Notes under the pieces: model-generated
Database searches by the model: none
What the model saw: only the letters and a program-made list of their open reading frames with translations
What the model was told of the DNA's origin: nothing
Shown here: positions 17,446 to 23,057 of the stretch, piece by piece
How positions within the stretch are numbered: position 1 is the first letter of the stretch
How the letters are laid out: every line of letters begins with the position of its first letter
Source of the DNA: Flavobacterium psychrophilum
Lineage (GTDB): Bacteria; Bacteroidota; Bacteroidia; Flavobacteriales; Flavobacteriaceae
DNA length: 23,057 bases
Assembly: GCA_945905915.1 (NCBI GenBank)
Contig: CAMDQL010000021.1
Location: forward strand, 1-23,057
Direction: 5' to 3'
Position numbers and translations under genes: made by a program

Positions 17446-20400
17446 TTACAAAGTTACTATTTCTATGCTTCCGCCTATATAAATGAGCGCTTTTTTTGCA
17501 ACCGAATAGTTCATTTCGCGCAACGCTAATTCATATTCCTCTATTTGCACTTTATGTTTATGATGTTTTTCGCCCGTTTTATAATCTAACAAATACGCCA
17601 TATTGTCTTTAATTTCTACTCTATCGGGTTTTATTGATTTAGTATTTTTCTTAATTATGGTTTGCTCATTTATAACTTTACTGTCTGATTCAAAAAAATC
17701 TTTCAATTCTGGATGGGTAACAATATTTTGAATGGTTTGGTGAAAAATTTCGCGTTGTGATATCCTAATCAAACCTAACTCTGTTGCTTTATTTAAGGCC
17801 AATTCAACCTCATCTTTTGTATGGACAAATGACATAATTTCGTGTAAAATTGTTCCAAAAGCAATTGCATCTTGTTGAATCGTTCCCCACATAAGTGCTT
17901 CGCGTTGAGCAATATTGATTTTTGAAGGCTTTAATTTATTGGCCACAATTCCAATACTATTGTGATTGCCTTTATGCGTTTCTATTTTAGATTTTCGTTC
18001 AGCATCACCAAATTCATAAGTGAATTTTGTGGGTTCATACCAACCCTTATTTTGAAGATAATCTAAAAAGTAGAACGATAAATTATTCTTTGCAAATTCG
18101 CCTTTAGGAGTCAATTTTTTATTTGAAATAATGTACAATTGCTCTTCGGCGCGCGTTAAAGCAACATAAAGTACATTTATGGTGTCTAGAATTTCCTCTT
18201 GGTTTTTGGTTTGAAAAATGGATTTTGCACCATTTCCATAACTTTCCACTTCTTTTTTATTATTGATTAATGCTTTTGGTAAATCAATAGTTGAATCTTC
18301 TAACGGAATCCAAAGTTTGTCTTTAATTTTTCTCGAAAAATCTTCTTCGGCAAATGGGAAAATAACCACCGGAAACTCTAATCCTTTTGATTTGTGGATG
18401 GTCATGATTCGAACAGCATTTGTTCCTTCTGGAGAGGGAATACTTTTCTGAAAGCCAATTTTATCCCAATATTCTAAAAAATCGGCAATACTTGACTGCG
18501 ATTTTACATCTTTTTCTAACACTAAATCTAAGAAATATTGCAAATAAGACGTGTTCACTTTATTCTTTAAAAAGGCTGCAATTAATATTTCCACCGTTTC
18601 ATAAAGCGATTTTTTCTTGCAATCTGTAAACGAAATTTCGATTCCAATTGTATTCAAATAAACTTCTAAATCGGAAGTATTTTTATCTTTTGTTGCTAAA
18701 ATAAAATCGTGAATCGCTAATTTCGATTGTAATTGTTGAGCAATATAATATAGAATATAAATTTTTGCCTCTTCTTCTTTTGGGTTTTTTAAAAAGCGCA
18801 GCAAGGCGATTATCAATTTTACTTCGGTTGCATTTTGAATCAATAATGTTTCAGAAGATAATATTGGAATTTTATTTTCGGTTAAAAAATTAGCCAATTT
18901 TATTCCAGGCGCTTTAGTTCTTGTAAGTAAAACGATGTCTTTATATTGAAATTTATACGCAATACATTGATTAATGGTTTTTAAAGTGTGACTCAAATAC
19001 ACTTTATCTTTCATCGTAATTGTATCATTATCGCTATCAAAACCTTCCACTCCAGTTTCTTCTTCTGGCACTTCAATAAATGATAAATTTACATATCCGC
19101 ATTGCTTAGCATTCGTTTCTTGATGCGAAAGGTGTTCGTATAAATTTTTATAATCGGCGTTATTAAATTGATTTGCTAATTGCTTAAAAAATGCATTATT
19201 AAACTGAATGACCTCGCTGTAACTTCGATAATTTGTTTTTAATCGTTCTGTTTTTTTGTCTTTATTTGAAAACGGATTATTTGCCGCAGTATCTTTTGCT
19301 AGATCAATAAATTGTTCTGCTTTTCCACCACGCCATCGATAAATAGCTTGTTTTGGATCGCCTACAAGCATTACGGTTCCTTTTTTGCCATATTCATCCT
19401 CACCAGCTAATGCATTATCAATTAAAGGAATTAAATTTTGCCATTGCATAACCGAAGTATCTTGAAATTCATCAATAAAATAATGGCGGTATTTTTCTCC
19501 CAAACGCTCATAAATAAAAGGAGCGGGTTGGTTTTGAATTTCGTTATGGATAATGGTATTAAAATCGGAAATGGAAACAATATTTTGCTCTTCTTGTATG
19601 TTTTTAAATTCCTTGTAAATGGTGTTTAACAACGAAAGCGGATTTAAATTTTGAAGAAAAGCATCATACAGCGAAATTTTTCCCGCTTTTTCATTGATAG
19701 CAATTACCGAAGCTAAAATTTCTGAAGCATTTTCATCAATAAAATCTTTATCTGATTGAGGAACTGCTTTTGAATAGCTACTTTCTGAACCATCTAAATA
19801 TTTGATTACCGTTTCGTTAATAGCTATTTTATCTGAAACCACTTTTGCTAAGTGATTAGTTACAAAACTCGAATAAAACGATTTTCTAGAAACCCCATTT
19901 GAGTCAATTTTTGTTAAAACAGGTTGGGCAATTTCTTTACATTCTTCTTTTAATTGTTTTATTTCTTCTTGTAATTTCTTTTTTATTATTCCAAAATCAG
20001 TCAGACTTTTTTCAGACATTTCTTTGATTTCTTCCGAATTGTTTTCGTTAGTAATCAACTGGGCCACGGCTAATAATTCGGCTGAAATATCCCAGTTTTT
20101 ATCATCGTCTGCTCTATCTTTTGAAAAATCAACTAATAACTGGGTTAAACTTTGATCTTCTCCTGCTTTGGAAATCACTAAATCAATGGCTTCTTGCAAC
20201 AAAACATCGGTATCTAAAGACACTTCAAAGTTGGGTGGTAAATTTAAATCCTGTGCAAAAGTGCGAATGACTTTATGGGTAAATTTATCAATCGTAGAAA
20301 TATCAAACGCCGCATAATTATGAATTATATTCTTAATAATTGCTTTTGATTTATCTTTAAGGGTTGCCGTGCTAAGTTTTGTTTCTATAGACACATCTTT

Positions 20401-20634
20401 AAGCAATTCCAAAGCTTTTTCAGAAGTAGTATCAATAGAAAATTCATACAAACTAGAAACAATTCTAGATTTCATTTCGTTAACCGCTTTATTGGTAAAC
20501 GTAATGGCCAAAATTTTCTTGTAGGCATCGTCGTTACTTGCTAAAAAGAGAATTTTTAAATATTCTTTCGTTAACGTATACGTTTTCCCTGATCCGGCCG
20601 AAGCGTCATAAATGGTAAAAGCTGTTGTTTCCAA
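17446..20634 (-). CDS. addA: AddA-type UvrD helicase-nuclease subunit
   Basis: This 1062-residue protein is a superfamily 1 DNA helicase fused to a RecB-family nuclease, the motor of an AddAB-type complex for double-strand break repair. Walker A is ASAGSGKT (11-18), Walker B lies in FIDEFQDTS, motif VI in VALTRAEEQL. The nuclease has His931 in GTILHEIM, Asp1004 in DRVEI and Asp1017-Tyr-Lys in LLDYKTGE. The length is a little below B. subtilis AddA (about 1230). The reading frame begins with TTG (20634-20632), as a stop codon lies two codons upstream and no ATG precedes Walker A. A near-match to the -7 box, TAAACTTTG (20695-20687, one base too long), lies upstream on the minus strand. Its partner AddB is encoded 2.8 kb further on, beyond kbl and the OmpA gene. 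Confidence 0.92.
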   Translation of the reverse strand: METTAFTIYDASAGSGKTYTLTKEYLKILFLASNDDAYKKILAITFTNKAVNEMKSRIVSSLYEFSIDTTSEKALELLKDVSIETKLSTATLKDKSKAIIKNIIHNYAAFDISTIDKFTHKVIRTFAQDLNLPPNFEVSLDTDVLLQEAIDLVISKAGEDQSLTQLLVDFSKDRADDDKNWDISAELLAVAQLITNENNSEEIKEMSEKSLTDFGIIKKKLQEEIKQLKEECKEIAQPVLTKIDSNGVSRKSFYSSFVTNHLAKVVSDKIAINETVIKYLDGSESSYSKAVPQSDKDFIDENASEILASVIAINEKAGKISLYDAFLQNLNPLSLLNTIYKEFKNIQEEQNIVSISDFNTIIHNEIQNQPAPFIYERLGEKYRHYFIDEFQDTSVMQWQNLIPLIDNALAGEDEYGKKGTVMLVGDPKQAIYRWRGGKAEQFIDLAKDTAANNPFSNKDKKTERLKTNYRSYSEVIQFNNAFFKQLANQFNNADYKNLYEHLSHQETNAKQCGYVNLSFIEVPEEETGVEGFDSDNDTITMKDKVYLSHTLKTINQCIAYKFQYKDIVLLTRTKAPGIKLANFLTENKIPILSSETLLIQNATEVKLIIALLRFLKNPKEEEAKIYILYYIAQQLQSKLAIHDFILATKDKNTSDLEVYLNTIGIEISFTDCKKKSLYETVEILIAAFLKNKVNTSYLQYFLDLVLEKDVKSQSSIADFLEYWDKIGFQKSIPSPEGTNAVRIMTIHKSKGLEFPVVIFPFAEEDFSRKIKDKLWIPLEDSTIDLPKALINNKKEVESYGNGAKSIFQTKNQEEILDTINVLYVALTRAEEQLYIISNKKLTPKGEFAKNNLSFYFLDYLQNKGWYEPTKFTYEFGDAERKSKIETHKGNHNSIGIVANKLKPSKINIAQREALMWGTIQQDAIAFGTILHEIMSFVHTKDEVELALNKATELGLIRISQREIFHQTIQNIVTHPELKDFFESDSKVINEQTIIKKNTKSIKPDRVEIKDNMAYLLDYKTGEKHHKHKVQIEEYELALREMNYSVAKKALIYIGGSIEIVTL
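17449..17456 (-). promoter_or_regulatory. -7 box for kbl inside the end of addA
   Basis: TAACTTTG (17456-17449 on the minus strand) matches TAnnTTTG and spans the last coding codons and part of the stop of addA. The kbl ATG at 17414 lies 34 bases further on. No TTG occurs 17-23 bases upstream, so support rests on the -7 box and the spacing. Confidence 0.4.
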
Positions 20635-20676
20635 ATGTTATATTTGTCTTAATTATGGTACTATAGAAACGATCTA

Positions 20677-20709
20677 TTTTTGAATCCAAAGTTTAATTTG
20701 TAAATTTGG
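20677..20709 (+). promoter_or_regulatory. Promoter of the superoxide dismutase gene, inside an inverted repeat
   Basis: TTTTTG (20677-20682), an 18-base spacer and TAAATTTG (20701-20708) match the Bacteroidota promoter, giving a leader of about 28 bases to the ATG at 20742. A second -7-like TATTTTTG (20675-20682) has no suitable -33 box. CCAAA (20686-20690) and TTTGG (20705-20709), with TTTA/TAAA inside them, form an inverted repeat covering the -7 box. Confidence 0.6.
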
Positions 20710-20741
20710 TGAAAATATTATTAATCTAAAAATAAAATATC

Positions 20742-21347
20742 ATGGCTTTTGAATTACCAAAATTACCTTATGCATATGATGCATTAGAACCACATATTGA
20801 TGCTCGAACTATGGAAATTCATCATTCTAAACATCATAATGCTTATGTTACTAATCTAAATGCTGCCATTGCTGGAACAGATTTAGAAGAAAAATCTATT
20901 GAAGATTTGATGAAAAATTTAGACATGAATAATATGCCTGTAAGAAATAACGGTGGTGGTCATTATAACCATACTTTATTTTGGGAAATTATGTCGCCAA
21001 ACGGTGGTGGTTTGCCAACAGGTGCATTAGCTGGTGCAATTGATGCTGCTTTTGGTTCATTTGATGCTTTTAAAGCTGAATTTTCTAAAGCAGGTGCAAC
21101 CCGTTTTGGTTCAGGATGGGCTTGGTTATGTGTAAAAGACGGAAAATTAGAAGTATGTTCTACTCCTAATCAAGATAATCCACTTATGCCAGGTGTAGCT
21201 TGTGGCGGACAACCAATTTTAGGAATGGATGTGTGGGAACACGCTTATTATTTACATTATCAAAACCGTCGTCCTGATTATATGGAAGCGTTTTTCAATG
21301 TAATTCACTGGGAAGAAGTGGCAAAACGTTATCAAGCGGCACTATAA
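20742..21347 (+). CDS. sodA: Superoxide dismutase, Mn type
   Basis: This 201-residue enzyme turns superoxide into oxygen and hydrogen peroxide in the cytosol; no signal peptide is present. The metal ligands are His27, His77 (in [11 protein letters not shown]), Asp163 and His167 ([12 protein letters not shown]). Gln144 in TPNQDNPLM sits at the position where Mn enzymes place the metal-contacting glutamine, and GGG precedes the second histidine, so I favour Mn over Fe. A cambialistic enzyme cannot be excluded. Length is as expected (E. coli SodA 206). The start ATG at 20742 has an AT-rich leader without Shine-Dalgarno, and [20 protein letters not shown] is a standard N-terminus. It is divergent from addA and is followed by a strong terminator. 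Confidence 0.97.
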   Translation: MAFELPKLPYAYDALEPHIDARTMEIHHSKHHNAYVTNLNAAIAGTDLEEKSIEDLMKNLDMNNMPVRNNGGGHYNHTLFWEIMSPNGGGLPTGALAGAIDAAFGSFDAFKAEFSKAGATRFGSGWAWLCVKDGKLEVCSTPNQDNPLMPGVACGGQPILGMDVWEHAYYLHYQNRRPDYMEAFFNVIHWEEVAKRYQAAL

Positions 21348-21366
21348 TTTCTTAATATAATTAACT

Positions 21367-21406
21367 AAAAAAGCCGAGAAGTATGGCGACTTCTCGGCTT
21401 TTTTTT
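21367..21406 (+). terminator. Terminator of sodA
   Basis: A 16-bp perfect stem (21367-21382 with 21389-21404) with core GCCGAGAAGT/ACTTCTCGGC closes a 6-base loop and is followed by T residues to 21406. It is flanked by A-runs upstream, so it may also stop minus-strand transcripts. Confidence 0.92.
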
Positions 21407-21431
21407 GTATTGTACCAATTTTTTTGAAAAT

Positions 21432-21461
21432 AAAAAAGGTGAAATTGCTTCCACCCTTTTT
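21432..21461 (-). terminator. Possible terminator of purF
   Basis: GGTG/CACC (21438-21441 with 21452-21455) is extended by an A/T stem with a one-base bulge, closing a 10-base loop, and on the minus strand it is followed by six T residues. It lies about 120 bases past the purF stop. The stem is short, so support is moderate. A small palindrome (ATACTA/TAGTAT) lies at 21505-21519. Confidence 0.45.
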
Positions 21462-21581
21462 GCCCCAAATTTACCATAAAACTTAACCTACTAATTTTTT
21501 GGTGATACTAAAGTAGTATATGAAATTACTTGTGAATAAAAAAATTGTTAAATAGCACAAAAACTCGATGAACTGCACTTT

Positions 21582-23057
21582 TTAATACGCTCGAGCGTCT
21601 TTTCCTTCATAAAAATTCATAAAAGCACGGTTTACTACTCGGTTTCCACCGTCTGTTGGATAATCTCCTGTAAAATACCAATCGCCTAAATTTTTAGGGC
21701 ACGCTTTATGTAAATCTGCTACCGTTTGATAAATAATTTTTACTTTGGCATTAGTATTTTCAGGTGTCAACATTTCTGCAATTTTATCAGATATTTCTTG
21801 ATCAGTAAAAGGTGCATAAATTTCTTTCACATAATTTACCACATCTGCATCTGTAAAATTTTCTTGTGCCTTTGATTTTTGATAAACCTCTTCAAAAATA
21901 TGATATAAATTGCGTTCTTTTAACAAAGCTAAAGCCGCTCTAAACGCAACTAATCCTTCTAACTTTGCCATATCTATTCCGTAGCAATCAGGATAACGAA
22001 TTTGAGGTGCCGAAGATACTACTACAATTTTCTTTGGATGCAAGCGATCCATCATCTTAATGATACTTTGTTTTAAAGTAGTTCCTCGCACAATACTATC
22101 ATCAATAATTACCAAATTATCCGTTGGTTTAACCACACCATAAGTTACATCATAAACGTGTGCTACCAAATCATCTCGACTACTGTCTTCGGTAATAAAT
22201 GTTCTTAATTTTGCGTCTTTAATGGCGATTTTTTCGGTTCTAATTTTCACCGAAAGTAATTCTTTCAACTTGTCTTCGGTTAACGTATCTTTTTGCGCAA
22301 TAATTGCTTTTGCCTTGCGTTGATTTAAGAAATCTTGAGCCGCTTCAGACATGCCATAAAAGGAAGTTTCTGCGGTATTAGGAATAAACGAAAAAACGGT
22401 ATTATCGGTATCGTTATCAATGGCTTTCAAAACACTTGGAAAAATTAATCTACCTAATTCTTTTCGCTCTTTGTAAATTTCGGCATCGCTTCCGCGCGAA
22501 AAATAAATACGTTCAAACGAACAAGCTTTTTTGATTAACGGAGTTCTTACTTCTTGAATAGAAACATTTCCGTTTTTTTTGATGATGATTGCACTACCTG
22601 GTTCTAATTCTTGAACTTTTTCAAAAGCAACATTAAATACCGTTTGAATCACCGGTCGTTCTGAAGCCACTACTACAATTTCGTCGTCTTCATAAAAATA
22701 CGCTGGACGAATTCCGGCTGGATCACGCAAAACAAAGGAATCACCATGACCTAACAATCCTGCCATAGCATAACCGCCATCAAAATTTCTTGAGGCGCGT
22801 TCTAAAATGCGTTGGATATTTAATCGTTCCCCAATAATTGGCGAAGCTTCTTGTTTAGAATACCCTTCTTGTTTGCATTGTTTGTATAATTCGGTAACCT
22901 CATCGTCTAAGAAATGACCAATTTTTTCCATTACGGTAACCGTATCGGCCATTTGTTTTGGATGTTGTCCTAAGTCAATTAGATTTTGGAACAACTCTTT
23001 TACGTTGGTCATGTTGAAATTCCCTGCAATAATTAAATTTCGGTGCATCCAATTGTT
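21582..23057 (-). CDS. purF: Amidophosphoribosyltransferase, cut at the right edge
   Basis: PurF makes 5-phosphoribosylamine from PRPP and glutamine, the first step of purine synthesis. The visible 491 residues lack the N-terminus with the catalytic cysteine, and the frame is open to the edge with an N-N-W-M-H-R-N junction, so the ATG at 23048 is internal. The rest of the glutamine amidotransferase domain (LRDPAGIRPAYFY, SERPVIQT) is followed by the phosphoribosyltransferase domain, with the PRPP loop in LVIIDDSIVRGTT and IRYPDCYGIDMAKL after it. The C-terminus ends in a Bacteroidota-type extension (YFTGDYPTDGGNR) that makes this family about 630 residues. It is read towards sodA. Confidence 0.95.
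   Translation of the reverse strand, partial: NNWMHRNLIIAGNFNMTNVKELFQNLIDLGQHPKQMADTVTVMEKIGHFLDDEVTELYKQCKQEGYSKQEASPIIGERLNIQRILERASRNFDGGYAMAGLLGHGDSFVLRDPAGIRPAYFYEDDEIVVVASERPVIQTVFNVAFEKVQELEPGSAIIIKKNGNVSIQEVRTPLIKKACSFERIYFSRGSDAEIYKERKELGRLIFPSVLKAIDNDTDNTVFSFIPNTAETSFYGMSEAAQDFLNQRKAKAIIAQKDTLTEDKLKELLSVKIRTEKIAIKDAKLRTFITEDSSRDDLVAHVYDVTYGVVKPTDNLVIIDDSIVRGTTLKQSIIKMMDRLHPKKIVVVSSAPQIRYPDCYGIDMAKLEGLVAFRAALALLKERNLYHIFEEVYQKSKAQENFTDADVVNYVKEIYAPFTDQEISDKIAEMLTPENTNAKVKIIYQTVADLHKACPKNLGDWYFTGDYPTDGGNRVVNRAFMNFYEGKDARAY

Noticed and set aside
23046..23048. ATG at 23048 as the start of purF
   Set aside because: The frame stays open to the right edge and reads NNW before MHRN, and the N-terminal amidotransferase catalytic cysteine is missing, so this methionine is internal.
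1..23057. Search for tRNA, rRNA, CRISPR arrays and transposase genes
   Set aside because: No cloverleaf-like GC-rich stretch, no array of equal repeats with spacers, and no transposase frame of useful length was seen by eye; very degraded remnants could be missed.

Overview
The window is a piece of core chromosome from a low-GC member of the Bacteroidota, most like Flavobacterium or a close relative. The evidence is the AT-rich base composition, the lack of Shine-Dalgarno sites before most genes, promoters of the TTTG-N(about 20)-TAnnTTTG type, a type-B sdhCAB operon with a single large cytochrome b subunit, a divergent AddAB-type helicase-nuclease pair, an OmpA protein with thrombospondin type 3 repeats, and a long-form PurF. 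I see no tRNA, rRNA, CRISPR array, prophage, insertion sequence or obvious defence island.

Layout, left to right. A possible minus-strand gene start touches the left edge (1-47). Then come comF (110-793) and an Ig-like lipoprotein (856-2469) on the plus strand. A two-way terminator (2532-2563) separates the lipoprotein from the minus-strand operon sdhC-sdhA-sdhB (6245 down to 2586), which has a good promoter at 6284-6314. Next is a secreted 925-residue Asp-box (BNR/sortilin-like) propeller protein (9308-6531, minus). Divergent from it are pepP (9588-10880) and an alpha/beta hydrolase (11009-11791) on the plus strand. Four genes follow on the minus strand: addA (20634-17446), kbl (17414-16218), an OmpA family protein (16116-14713) and addB (14649-11872). 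A Mn-type superoxide dismutase (20742-21347, plus) is divergent from addA. The right edge cuts through purF (23057-21582, minus).

The genes are housekeeping functions. SdhCAB links the TCA cycle to menaquinone, AddA and AddB process DNA ends for recombination, PurF starts purine synthesis, SodA removes superoxide, Kbl makes glycine from 2-amino-3-ketobutyrate, PepP trims peptides and the OmpA protein ties the outer membrane to peptidoglycan. The two Add subunits are separated by two unrelated genes that carry their own promoter-like signals.

The least explained material is intergenic. Three related repeat elements lie within 2.5 kb around pepP and the hydrolase: 9421-9556, 10958-10995 and 11790-11868. 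They are built from CTTTGTG/CTTTGCG/CTATGTG-type units of 8-9 bp, two have inverted ACCAC...GTGGT ends, and one appears to provide the -33 box of an essentially leaderless promoter. Other points are a TTG start for addA, loss of the expected Fe-S cysteines in AddB, a roughly 70-residue insertion in SdhC, and inverted repeats covering the -7 boxes of the ompA and sodA promoters.
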